From Candidatus Doudnabacteria bacterium (GTDB lineage Bacteria; Patescibacteriota; Doudnabacteria; UBA920; O2-02-FULL-48-8), in the NCBI GenBank assembly GCA_019659055.1, contig JAIFWV010000006.1, forward strand, positions 1 to 35,003: a stretch of 35,003 nt of DNA, given 5' to 3'. The position numbers were made by a program, and so were the translations under genes. Shown here piece after piece: positions 17,158 through 24,817 of the stretch; position 1 is the stretch's first letter, and each line of letters starts with the position of its first letter. The notes beneath the pieces are model-generated. The model made no database searches, had not been told where the DNA came from, and saw only the letters and a list, made by a program, of their open reading frames with translations.

Positions 17158-18795
17158 TTACTCTTCTGTGACTCGAAAGATTTCTTCGATATCCGTGATC
17201 CCCTCGAGAGCCTTGAGCATCCCATCTTGCGCCATGGTGATCATGCCGTCGATGACCGCCTGCTTCTTTATTTCCGAAGTTGTGGCTTCTTTATGAATCA
17301 AAGCTTCAATTGCATCGTTGACTGTGAAAATCTCATAGACACCAATCCGGCCTTTGTAGCCTAAGCCATTGCACTCCTTACAACCAGGGCTATGGTAGAA
17401 TTTCAGGTCCTTGGGAACTTTGATCTTGGCCGAGGCCGGAATTGCCCGAAGAATCATTTGAACGTGCTCGACAATCCGGGGAGCCGGGGCATAAGTTACT
17501 TTGCAGACTGGGCAAAGCTTCCGCACCAATCTTTGCGCGATGATGGCGTTGATCGCCGGAGCCAAGACAAAGGATTTTACGCCCAGATCGAGCATACGCG
17601 GAATAGCGCCAGCCGCATCGTTGGTATGGAGCGTTGAGAGCACAATGTGACCAGTGAGTGCGGCTTGGGATGCCGTTTCGGCAGTCTCGAGGTCGCGCAT
17701 TTCGCCGACCATGACTATATCCGGATCTTGGCGGAGAATCGAGCGCAGGGCATCGGCAAAGGTCAGGCCAGTGGTGCCGCCGACGGGAGTTTGAGTGATT
17801 CCATCGATTTTATATTCGACCGGATCTTCAATCGTAATAATTTTTACCCCCGGCTCATTAAGCTTGTTGAGAATCGCATAAAGTGTGGTGGTTTTGCCCG
17901 ACCCAGTCGGACCGGTGGTCAAAATCATGCCGTTGGGTTTCTGAATTTCTTTGAGCAGTCGTTCCTGCGCGTAGCCGATAATCCCCAGCTCTTCAAATTT
18001 CAGAGCTCCCTTATCCTGCCGCAAGATACGCATGACTATGGACTCGCCGAAGGCCGACGGCAGCACCGAGACGCGGACATCCACATGCTGATTGCCGGCA
18101 TTGAGGCTGAAACTGCCGTCCTGCGGCTGTGAGGTGACATTGAGTTTGAGTTTGGAGAGAATTTTGATGCGGGACACCAACTGATGGTGCGCCTCGAGAT
18201 TCAGATTGGCCGCATCCTGCAGGACGCCGTCCAGACGTAAGCGGATTTTTATGCCGTTGGCCTCAGGCTCGATGTGAACGTCAGAAGCATTTACCGACAA
18301 AGCGTCAGAAAGCAGAACCTCAATCATTTCCGTCACCGAAATCCCAGAAAGCTTCACGGAGAGGTCCTTCAGCGACTCGATTTTGTATCCGGGATTGGCC
18401 GCGATTTTGAGTTCGGAAGTCTTGGGGGCAATTTTGACCAGTTTGGAATACAAAGTCAAAGCATGTTCGTAACTGGATTCCGAGATAAGGTAAACTTCCA
18501 CAAAAAAACTTTGGTCTTTGAGTCCTTTGACCACTTGGTCGATGCCGTCCCCTGGCTCGCAGACACCGATTTTCACATTTCGGCCTTCTTTATAAAAAAC
18601 AACTGCGTGTAAATTCTGGGCCTGTTCCAGTGGTAGCAAATTCAAAGCCGCCGTATCAATCGGGAACCCGTAAAGACTGATATATGCGAGTTTAAGGTTT
18701 TTGGCTTTTCTTTGAGTTTCTTCTTCTTCGAATTTGCGATCAAGTTCCGAATAAACCTGTTTTAAGCGTGTTGAGCGATCAATCGGATTTATCAT
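17158..18795 (-). CDS. pilB: Type IV pilus assembly ATPase PilB (GspE family)
   Basis: Cytoplasmic hexameric ATPase that powers pilus extension. The 545-residue protein has an N-terminal GspE-like domain (about 35-140) and a catalytic domain with SDVHIEP (171-177), Walker A GPTGSGKT (295-302), the Asp box ITIEDPVEY (about 320-328), Walker B ILRQDPDIVMVGEMRD (353-368), and the His box STLHTNDA. Two zinc-binding pairs are present (C428/C431 and C472/C475), a PilB feature. It lies 17 nt after a DHH-fold gene on the same strand. A perfect TATAAT lies 7 nt before its ATG, so it may also have a leaderless transcript of its own. PilC, PilM and pilin genes are not in this window. Confidence 0.95.
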   Translation of the reverse strand: MINPIDRSTRLKQVYSELDRKFEEEETQRKAKNLKLAYISLYGFPIDTAALNLLPLEQAQNLHAVVFYKEGRNVKIGVCEPGDGIDQVVKGLKDQSFFVEVYLISESSYEHALTLYSKLVKIAPKTSELKIAANPGYKIESLKDLSVKLSGISVTEMIEVLLSDALSVNASDVHIEPEANGIKIRLRLDGVLQDAANLNLEAHHQLVSRIKILSKLKLNVTSQPQDGSFSLNAGNQHVDVRVSVLPSAFGESIVMRILRQDKGALKFEELGIIGYAQERLLKEIQKPNGMILTTGPTGSGKTTTLYAILNKLNEPGVKIITIEDPVEYKIDGITQTPVGGTTGLTFADALRSILRQDPDIVMVGEMRDLETAETASQAALTGHIVLSTLHTNDAAGAIPRMLDLGVKSFVLAPAINAIIAQRLVRKLCPVCKVTYAPAPRIVEHVQMILRAIPASAKIKVPKDLKFYHSPGCKECNGLGYKGRIGVYEIFTVNDAIEALIHKEATTSEIKKQAVIDGMITMAQDGMLKALEGITDIEEIFRVTEE

Positions 18796-18802
18796 TACCT
18801 AC

Positions 18803-18808
18803 ATTATA
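18803..18808 (-). promoter_or_regulatory. Possible pilB -10 element
   Basis: Minus strand: TATAAT (18808-18803), 7 nt before the pilB ATG, in the gap after the DHH gene. The -35 is weak. The same short -10-to-ATG distance recurs at ruvA, tsaE and other genes in this window. Confidence 0.4.
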
Positions 18809-18812
18809 CCAA

Positions 18813-19955
18813 TTATCCCTGGTATTTAGCTAATTCCAGACGGACTGCGGTAACAATTTCACTTTCGACGGCTGCCAAAGGCTTTGGGACGGTAAACTTC
18901 GCGACATTCTGAGGCTGTGACTGCGGGTGATACGCCGCAAAAAGACTAAATAGATCCAAGGGGTTCGATGCCACAGCATAAACCCCTGTGCTTTGGGCGT
19001 CTTTCTCGACGAAAAATAAAAAGTGCTTGGCGAACGAAAGCTGCTGCGTCATTTCGTAGATGATCTCATCAACATCGGAACTTTGGGCATTGGAGCGTTC
19101 GATATCCTGCTGGGAGATAGCCGAATAAACCAGCGGGTTCTGCAGATCCTGTTTGAGCCGCGCTAAAACCCGGCCCCACAAATGGAGAAGGCCAAAGCTC
19201 TTAGACCGATAGAGCTGAGAGATTATTTCCTGCTGTTTGGCGCCATAATTTACAAGCTTTGAGGCTTTGACGAAAACTTGCGGCGAAGTCTTCTGAGTCT
19301 GAAAACTATTGGTCTGATAAATAAGTCCGGCCAGCAACAATGTCGCGATGGTTTCGTCTATACCATTAGGATCTAGGTTCTCGAGTAGATCAAACGTGCT
19401 CTCCGAGACTGCCGAGTGAATCAGGTTGACCCAGTTGATCTGGCCATAATTTTCATTACTCGATTTGTAGTCAATATTGATAATTGGCGTTTGGAAAAAC
19501 AACTCTGCGTGTTTGGAGTAGAATTCCCCGAGGGATTCGAGGTTGCTTACGCCCAAGCTAACGATAAGGTCAAAAGGGTAAACCGAAGTTTTAACCGCGA
19601 TGTCCTGAGCTTCAAATTGTCCAGACTTGGGACTCAGATAAATTTTCAGAACCTGGTCCTGTTTTTGATAAGAGACCTCCGCAAGCTCGGTATGGGCCAA
19701 GGTCACTTCTACAACCGAAGTTTTCCGGATCTGATCTTCGTGCAAGATTTCAGTCACTGTCGGCAGAAAATTGAGCTTGGCAACCAAGGGTGTCGGCGAA
19801 ACCACCCGGCACTGCTTGCCTGATTTCTTGAGGAACTCCTTCAAAGCCAATCCGGCGGCAATGCTGTCGAGATCACTGCCTGAGGAAACCACCACCAATA
19901 TGTTATTGGCGGAGTTCAATTGATTAACTGTTTGGGGGGTAATTTCGTTTGCCAT
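18813..19955 (-). CDS. DHH/DHHA1-fold protein, catalytic motifs degenerate (probable pseudoenzyme)
   Basis: A 380-residue protein with the outline of DHH-family phosphoesterases such as NrnA and RecJ-like nanoRNases or cyclic-dinucleotide phosphodiesterases. Motif I is recognisable (SSGSDLDSIAAGLAL, D28 and D30). At motif II the usual Asp is Gly (VSLGVSNLE). Motif III, normally NIDHH.SN, is NIDYKSSN (160-167), so both histidines are gone. The usual DT.F motif after an alanine-rich helix is YQTNSF, again without Asp. Most metal ligands are therefore missing while the fold-forming residues are kept. It is co-directional with pilB (17-nt gap) and has a consensus promoter. A structural, binding or regulatory role near the pilus ATPase is possible but not shown. 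Confidence 0.7.
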   Translation of the reverse strand: MANEITPQTVNQLNSANNILVVVSSGSDLDSIAAGLALKEFLKKSGKQCRVVSPTPLVAKLNFLPTVTEILHEDQIRKTSVVEVTLAHTELAEVSYQKQDQVLKIYLSPKSGQFEAQDIAVKTSVYPFDLIVSLGVSNLESLGEFYSKHAELFFQTPIINIDYKSSNENYGQINWVNLIHSAVSESTFDLLENLDPNGIDETIATLLLAGLIYQTNSFQTQKTSPQVFVKASKLVNYGAKQQEIISQLYRSKSFGLLHLWGRVLARLKQDLQNPLVYSAISQQDIERSNAQSSDVDEIIYEMTQQLSFAKHFLFFVEKDAQSTGVYAVASNPLDLFSLFAAYHPQSQPQNVAKFTVPKPLAAVESEIVTAVRLELAKYQG

Positions 19956-19965
19956 AAATCTAAGT

Positions 19966-20015
19966 AATATAATGATTCAAGGCCAGGTTGTCAATTAATC
20001 GGAAAATGTTAATAT
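19966..20015. promoter_or_regulatory. Back-to-back promoters of the DHH gene and tsaE sharing a -35
   Basis: Minus strand: TTGACA (19994-19989), 17 bp, TATATT (19971-19966), then 10 nt to the DHH gene ATG. Plus strand: TTGTCA (19988-19993), 16 bp, TAATAT (20010-20015), then 6 nt to the tsaE ATG. The two -35 hexamers overlap by five bases, so only one promoter can be occupied at a time. Both transcripts would be leaderless or nearly so. Confidence 0.65.
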
Positions 20016-20021
20016 AAAGGC

Positions 20022-20453
20022 ATGAGAAAGTTCAAAAACCTGAACCGAGCGCAGGTGAAGAAACTGGCATCAGGCCTGGCCAAAAAATATTCCGGCAAAG
20101 ATGTGGTAATTGGGCTCGTCGGTGAGCTGGGTGCGGGCAAAACCACATTTACTAAGGATTTTGGGTCTTTTTTGGGAATAAAAAAAATAAAAAGCCCAAC
20201 CTTCATTATCGGCAGTACCTACCCGCTCAAAAACCAGACCCTTTATCATTATGATTTTTATCGGCTCTCTGACTCAAAACAACTCCGACCACTCGGCTTT
20301 GAAGAAATCTTTAAATCCAAAAACCGAATCGTACTCATAGAATGGGTCGATAAGTTTCCAAAAATTGCACAAGTTTGCGACCTCATTATCAATCTCAAAC
20401 CGAGCGGAAAAAATTTACGCCATGTTACTCTCGAAACTCGCAATTCCAAATAG
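20022..20453 (+). CDS. tsaE: TsaE, ATPase of the t6A tRNA modification complex
   Basis: P-loop ATPase that works with TsaB and TsaD in threonylcarbamoylation of tRNA A37. The 143-residue length is typical. Walker A is GELGAGKTTF (34-43); the family segments SPTFIIGSTYPL and LYHYDFYRL follow, and IVLIEWVDKFP is the Walker B-like region with the conserved EW. The start at 20022 directly follows a TAATAT -10, so no leader is expected. The 3' end overlaps the vanW-like gene by 32 nt if that gene starts at 20422. Its partner tsaB is at 3243-3623 on the other strand. Confidence 0.95.
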   Translation: MRKFKNLNRAQVKKLASGLAKKYSGKDVVIGLVGELGAGKTTFTKDFGSFLGIKKIKSPTFIIGSTYPLKNQTLYHYDFYRLSDSKQLRPLGFEEIFKSKNRIVLIEWVDKFPKIAQVCDLIINLKPSGKNLRHVTLETRNSK

Positions 20454-21639
20454 CAAGGCCCCTAAACAAATTATGTTTGTAATTTGTCTTTTGGGCATTG
20501 GACTTTATGCGAAGGTCGCGTTTGCGGCTTCCATTATTTACGGTGAAAAGTCTTGGACTGTCACACCCATAGTTTCCACTCAGTTCCAAGCTTCCAATGT
20601 CAACGGGGCGGATATCGCAGGCGCCAGCCGCCACATATTACTCGGCAAATCTCTGGAATCGCCGGTTAAAATTTTTGACCCGCAAACCTTAGCTTCTCTG
20701 CAAGCGATTACCGAAGAAGTAACCCAGCCCGTGGTCAACGCTCAGCTTGAGATCAAGGATGGCTGGGCGACGACCTTTATCCCCGACCAAAATGGCCTGG
20801 CCATAGATTTAAACTGGCTGGCCCAAATGTTCGGATCCGAAGGAGTCGCGGGGATCAACCTCCCGGTCTTGGTTTCGGAGCCCAGCGTAAAACTTGCTGA
20901 ATTGAACGATATGGGAATCAATGAGCTTGTCGCCCGCGGCGAATCGGACTTCTCCGGTTCGACCAAAAACCGAATTGTGAACGTCACGGTCGGCTCCGGC
21001 AAATACAACGGCCTTATTCTCAAGCCAGGGGAAGAGTTTAGCTTCAATAAATTCCTGGGCGAAGTCGATGCTGAGCACGGATTCAAGCCAGAGCTTGTTA
21101 TCAAAGCCACCGGAGTTACTCCTGAATTTGGCGGGGGCTTGTGCCAAGTCTCAAGCACGATGTTTCGGGCCGCTATGAATGCCGGGTTCCCGATTACTGC
21201 CCGGCGCAATCATTCCTTTGCCGTCCATTATTATTTTCCGCAGGGCACCGACGCCACTATCTACCCCGGCGTCCAAGACATGAAGTACATCAATAATCTC
21301 AAAACCCCTGTTCTCATTCACACCCACATGGATTTGGCGCACACCAAACTTTATTTCGATATCTATGGCACCAAGGATGATCGCGTAGTGACATTCGAAG
21401 GTCCGGTGCAATACGACCGGCAGACCAACGGCGCCCTGAAGGCGACCTGGACCCGGCACGTCACTCTCAACGGAGAAACCACAACCCAGACTTTCAACAG
21501 TACTTACCAACCGCCGGCTTTGTTCCAAAAACAGCAGACAACAGTGGCCTCAACGCCCAATCCTCAAGCCGAAAGCACCCCGGCCAATTCCTCGACTACG
21601 CCCACACCAGATACTACGAAAGCCCAACCCACAACTTAA
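20422..21639 (+). CDS. VanW-family exported protein
   Basis: A 405-residue envelope protein. The N-terminus has a basic region and a hydrophobic core (MFVICLLGIGLYAKVAFA) followed by A-A, a signal peptide. A middle region reads like a peptidoglycan-binding type 4 module (DGWATTFIPDQNGLAIDLNWL). The VanW domain follows, with FSGSTKNRIVNV, LKPGEEFSFNKFLG, GGGLCQVSSTMFRAA and RRNHSFAVHYY. The C-terminal 45 residues are rich in Thr, Pro and Ser, like a wall-spanning or unstructured tail. The function of VanW is unknown; it occurs near vancomycin-resistance and cell-wall genes. The start at 20422 is chosen because it gives a normal signal peptide; 20473 (after the tsaE stop) and 20365 are alternatives. 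ruvB starts 3 nt after the stop. Confidence 0.88.
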   Translation: MLLSKLAIPNSKAPKQIMFVICLLGIGLYAKVAFAASIIYGEKSWTVTPIVSTQFQASNVNGADIAGASRHILLGKSLESPVKIFDPQTLASLQAITEEVTQPVVNAQLEIKDGWATTFIPDQNGLAIDLNWLAQMFGSEGVAGINLPVLVSEPSVKLAELNDMGINELVARGESDFSGSTKNRIVNVTVGSGKYNGLILKPGEEFSFNKFLGEVDAEHGFKPELVIKATGVTPEFGGGLCQVSSTMFRAAMNAGFPITARRNHSFAVHYYFPQGTDATIYPGVQDMKYINNLKTPVLIHTHMDLAHTKLYFDIYGTKDDRVVTFEGPVQYDRQTNGALKATWTRHVTLNGETTTQTFNSTYQPPALFQKQQTTVASTPNPQAESTPANSSTTPTPDTTKAQPTT

Positions 21640-21642
21640 ATT

Positions 21643-22680
21643 ATGATTACCACCAACGACAACGAAATCAATCTCGCCAGCCCTCAGGCCGATGTATCGG
21701 AGACGTTATTTGAAGCGACCCTCCGGCCGCAAGCACTTGTGGATTACGTCGGCCAGAGTAAAATCAAAACCAATCTCAAAATCCTCATCGATGCCGCCAC
21801 TGGCCGGAAGGAAGCCCTGGAACATATCCTGCTTTATGGCCCGCCAGGATTGGGGAAAACGACTCTGGCGCACATCATCGCGCGCGAGGTCGGATCGAGT
21901 ATCAAAATCACCTCGGGCCCAGCTATTGAGAAGGCCGGCGACCTGGCTGCTCTGCTGACCAATCTCCAGGAAAACGATATTTTGTTTATCGACGAGATCC
22001 ATAGACTCAACAAAGTCGTGGAAGAAATCCTCTACCCGGCCATGGAAGACTACGCTCTTGATATCATCCTCGGCAAAGGCGCCGGGGCGAAAGCTGTCCG
22101 CATTGATCTTCCAAAATTCACCCTCATTGGCGCCACGACCCGGGTCGGATTGCTTTCCGCACCCCTCCGGGATCGGTTTGGTATGACTTATCGTTTGGAT
22201 TTCTACGAAGAAGATGAGATCGAAAAGATTTTGGAGCGTGCCGCCAGAATTCTCAAAATCGAAATCGACAATCACGGAAAAAAAGAGATCGCCGCCCGGT
22301 CGCGCCGCACGCCGCGTATCGCCAACCGGTTGCTTAAACGCGTCCGTGACTATGCCCAGGTCAAAGGTTCGGGCAATATCGACCGCGAGGCGGCGGCCGC
22401 GGCTCTGGCCATGCTTGAAGTCGACCAGCTCGGGCTGGATTCCTCCGACCGGATGATTTTGGAAACCCTTATCGACAAGTTCGCCGGCGGCCCAGTGGGA
22501 ATTTCTTCCCTGGCCGCAGCCACTTCCGAGGACCCAGGAACAATCGAAGACATCTACGAACCATTCCTTCTGCGCCTGGGGCTTTTGAACCGCACCCCCA
22601 AAGGCCGCGTGGCCACTCCGGCCGCCTACGATCATCTCAAACGACCCAAACCAAAATTTGAAAATCAAACCCTGCTCTAA
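21643..22680 (+). CDS. ruvB: Holliday junction branch migration ATPase RuvB
   Basis: Hexameric AAA+ motor that drives branch migration with RuvA. The 345-residue length is typical. Visible are Walker A GPPGLGKT (66-73), Walker [12 protein letters not shown] (about 113-123), [18 protein letters not shown] containing sensor 1 and the arginine finger, and the sensor 2 segment [15 protein letters not shown]. The winged-helix end shows [12 protein letters not shown] and the closing [13 protein letters not shown]. It lies 3 nt after the VanW-like gene and overlaps the following small gene by one base (TAATG). A 320-codon open frame on the opposite strand is a shadow. Confidence 0.98.
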   Translation: MITTNDNEINLASPQADVSETLFEATLRPQALVDYVGQSKIKTNLKILIDAATGRKEALEHILLYGPPGLGKTTLAHIIAREVGSSIKITSGPAIEKAGDLAALLTNLQENDILFIDEIHRLNKVVEEILYPAMEDYALDIILGKGAGAKAVRIDLPKFTLIGATTRVGLLSAPLRDRFGMTYRLDFYEEDEIEKILERAARILKIEIDNHGKKEIAARSRRTPRIANRLLKRVRDYAQVKGSGNIDREAAAAALAMLEVDQLGLDSSDRMILETLIDKFAGGPVGISSLAAATSEDPGTIEDIYEPFLLRLGLLNRTPKGRVATPAAYDHLKRPKPKFENQTLL

Positions 22681-22892
22681 TGCCTCTTACTTTCCACCTC
22701 CCAGTCAACACAATCTCTTTAGTTTTATTTCTCATCGCCCTGCTCCTGGTGATATTTTATAGCGCGCTCACAATTTATTCCCTGCTTCACTTTGGTAAAT
22801 CCAGAATCGTTGGGGCGATTGTCTCAGCAACCTATATTGTTTTAACTCTAGCGCTCTTATTGGACGCGTTTTTTAATCTCAGGTCTTTATAA
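22680..22892 (+). CDS. Small two-helix membrane protein
   Basis: A 70-residue protein with two hydrophobic segments (about 10-35 and 42-66) joined by a short basic turn (HFGKSR). I do not recognise the family. Translation is probably coupled to ruvB (TAATG overlap), and the next gene starts 2 nt after its stop, so it sits in the middle of a tight operon. Its partner is likely the neighbouring PH-domain membrane protein. The hydrophobicity pattern and tight packing make it a real gene rather than a chance frame. Confidence 0.7.
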   Translation: MPLTFHLPVNTISLVLFLIALLLVIFYSALTIYSLLHFGKSRIVGAIVSATYIVLTLALLLDAFFNLRSL

Positions 22893-22894
22893 CC

Positions 22895-23431
22895 ATGTCC
22901 TACTTCCAACGAAAATATATTTTCCCCGGCCAGCAAGAAAATGAGAAAGTCTGTTTAATTATCCGCCAGCACTGGATAGTTTTGGCAGGCCAGATGCTGT
23001 TTGCAGTATTGTTTGTGGCGATTTATTTCATTGTAAGTTATGTTTTAAACACCTATTTGCCTAAGGATTTACTCACGCGTTACGGAAACGTGGTTGGGTT
23101 AGCAAAAGATTTATACCTCATCTTCCTTCTGCTTGGGATATTCCTGGCTTGGGTTATTTATTATCTCAACGTCCAGATCGTCACCAATCAGCGCGTGGTC
23201 GATATTACCCAAAATGGCCTGCTCCAACACACGGTCTCCGAACTTGAGCTCTCCCATATCGAAGATGTTACCACCGAGGTCAAGGGTTTTCTCCCGACCA
23301 TGTTTAACTACGGCGATGTCTATATCCAGACTGCGGCCGAGAAGGAGCGCTTTGTGTTCTCACACATATCCCGTCCCGCCGACGTCCAGAAACTCATCCT
23401 TGACCTTTACGAACAGCTCCCGAAGCAATAA
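22895..23431 (+). CDS. Membrane protein with bacterial PH domain (bPH2/YdbS-like)
   Basis: A 178-residue protein. Two membrane helices (about 28-52 and 70-92) are followed by a DUF304/bPH2 domain: IVTNQRVVDITQNGLL, then LELSHIEDVTTEVKGFLPTMFNYGDVYIQTA and a C-terminal helix (PADVQKLILDLYEQL). Proteins of this layout are common in bacteria and lack a defined role; some are linked to envelope stress. It follows the small membrane protein by 2 nt and closes the tsaE-vanW-ruvB operon, ending just before tandem hairpins. Confidence 0.85.
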   Translation: MSYFQRKYIFPGQQENEKVCLIIRQHWIVLAGQMLFAVLFVAIYFIVSYVLNTYLPKDLLTRYGNVVGLAKDLYLIFLLLGIFLAWVIYYLNVQIVTNQRVVDITQNGLLQHTVSELELSHIEDVTTEVKGFLPTMFNYGDVYIQTAAEKERFVFSHISRPADVQKLILDLYEQLPKQ

Positions 23432-23434
23432 TTC

Positions 23435-23490
23435 AACGGCTCAGACGGGGTCTGAGGCGTTAAAAAACCGCCATACTATTTGGCGGTTTT
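23435..23490. terminator. Tandem hairpins ending the ruvB operon and recF
   Basis: The first hairpin (23435-23461) has arms CTCAGAC and GTCTGAG with a GGG loop, extended by AACG/CGTT across a mismatch. The second (23462-23490) is AAAAAACCGCC, a 9-base loop and GGCGGTTTT, with T runs on both strands. The second overlaps the end of recF, so it can terminate both converging units. Confidence 0.85.
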
Positions 23491-24543
23491 GATTTGGTCG
23501 CTTTCGATATTCAAGATCTTGATATCACCCTCAAATTTCGGCAGATGATGCTCTTCGGTCGTGGTGATAAATATCTGGTGCCCTGAGAGACTTGAAATAA
23601 GTTTACTGCGCCGGGTTTCATCGAGCTCCGAGAAAACGTCATCAAGTAAAATTATGGTCTTATGCTTGTGTGCATCTAGGTACTTGGCCTGGAGGAGCTT
23701 GAGGGCTAGTATTTGGGCCCGCAGTTCCCCACGGGATGAGTTGTAAATGTTTTCTTTGCCATCTTTTTCTACGATAAAGTCGTCGCGATGCGGCCCGTAG
23801 AGATTCTGGCCAGAGCGGATTTCGGCTTCATGGTATTTCGCTAATTTTTCCAGGAACTCGTCTGTCGTTTCAGCCTCGATCCCTTTATAAACAATGAAGA
23901 GGTGGCTTTGAAAATCAGACAGATCCGCATAGACCTGATTGAGGCTGTTGTTTAGAAACTGAGTAAATTGTTTGCGCGCTCGGTTGATGCTGATTGAAAC
24001 TCGTGCCAGTTCCTGGTTCCAGATCTCGAGGTCGCTCCGTTGCGCACGACCCTCAAGAATTTGTCCGAAGAGCGCGGATTTTTGCTTGAGGACATGCTCT
24101 AGTGTTACGATGTCGAGCGCGTATTCCATATTTATCTGGGAGAGGGTCTGGTTGAGAAACTTCCGGCGTAAGGAAGGCCCGAGGTCAAACATATTTAGGT
24201 CCTGTGGGACAAATAGCACTGTCGAAAATGTTTTCCAGTTGAGTTTGCGAATTTTTTGTTCGTCTATTTTATATTGCCTGGCCACTCGCGGCATGAGCTG
24301 AGTAATGATTTCAAGTTTCCTGGAATCATAGACTGCCTCAATTTTAAAATAATCTTCTTGCGATTTCACAAGAAGATTATCGGGCGCTCGGAACGACTTT
24401 AGGCGGGAGAGGTAATAAATGCTTTCCAAAAAATTAGTTTTCCCAGAAGCATTTGGTCCCAGAATCAAAACCAGATCCGCGCCCACGTTCGCTCCCGCCT
24501 CTGTGTAGTTTCGAAAATTAATCAAAGAAACTTTAGTCAACAT
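23476..24543 (-). CDS. recF: DNA replication and repair protein RecF
   Basis: SMC-like ATPase that helps load RecA at gaps. The 355-residue protein starts with the typical KVSLINFRNY and has Walker A GPNASGKT (29-36), the SRGELRAQILALKLLQA region that corresponds to the family SQGQQR signature (altered here to SRGELR), and Walker B IILLDDVFSELD followed by ITTTE. It lies downstream of dnaN on the same strand, the standard dnaA-dnaN-recF order, but separated by 273 bp of hairpin-rich DNA instead of being adjacent. The stop codon overlaps the shared terminator. Confidence 0.95.
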   Translation of the reverse strand: MLTKVSLINFRNYTEAGANVGADLVLILGPNASGKTNFLESIYYLSRLKSFRAPDNLLVKSQEDYFKIEAVYDSRKLEIITQLMPRVARQYKIDEQKIRKLNWKTFSTVLFVPQDLNMFDLGPSLRRKFLNQTLSQINMEYALDIVTLEHVLKQKSALFGQILEGRAQRSDLEIWNQELARVSISINRARKQFTQFLNNSLNQVYADLSDFQSHLFIVYKGIEAETTDEFLEKLAKYHEAEIRSGQNLYGPHRDDFIVEKDGKENIYNSSRGELRAQILALKLLQAKYLDAHKHKTIILLDDVFSELDETRRSKLISSLSGHQIFITTTEEHHLPKFEGDIKILNIESDQIKTAK

Positions 24544-24576
24544 GGATTGGTAATATTTTTGTTAAGTTAATTTCCC

Positions 24577-24817
24577 TAACCCCTCACCCGGCCTTCGGCC
24601 ACCCTCTCCCGTGAGGAGAGGGAAGAACCAAACTGCAGCCTGTTGTGCCTCATGCGAGCATTGGAAAACATTTGGTCAGAATTCGACGCGAGCAAGGCTG
24701 GGTAAGCGTTCGCAGCGTCGATTAGACTCTGCGAACACGCCGCAGCGAGCTAAGAATTCTGGCAAATTTTTCCAGCTCGCGACTTTTTTGCGCTACTTTT
24801 TTCTAGAAAAAAGTAGC
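24577..24817. repeat. Hairpin-dense spacer between recF and dnaN
   Basis: This 273-bp gap holds no gene but four structures. GGCC-TTC-GGCC lies at 24590-24600. CCCTCTCC-N5-GGAGAGGG lies at 24602-24622; similar strings are common dispersed repeats. A long imperfect inverted repeat spans 24670-24767: its outer arms contain CAGAATTC and GAATTCTG, its inner arms are GTTCGCAG (24708-24715) and CTGCGAAC (24729-24736). A perfect 26-bp palindrome at 24792-24817 (half-site GCTACTTTTTTCT) overlaps the last base-pairs of dnaN. Confidence 0.75.

Noticed and set aside
21706-22668. A 320-codon open frame on the minus strand across ruvB
   Set aside because: It lies wholly opposite a certain ruvB gene, has no recognisable domain and no initiation signals; it is a codon-bias shadow.
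24577-24817. A CRISPR array in the recF-dnaN spacer
   Set aside because: The structures are unlike one another; there are no equal-length repeats with regular spacers.
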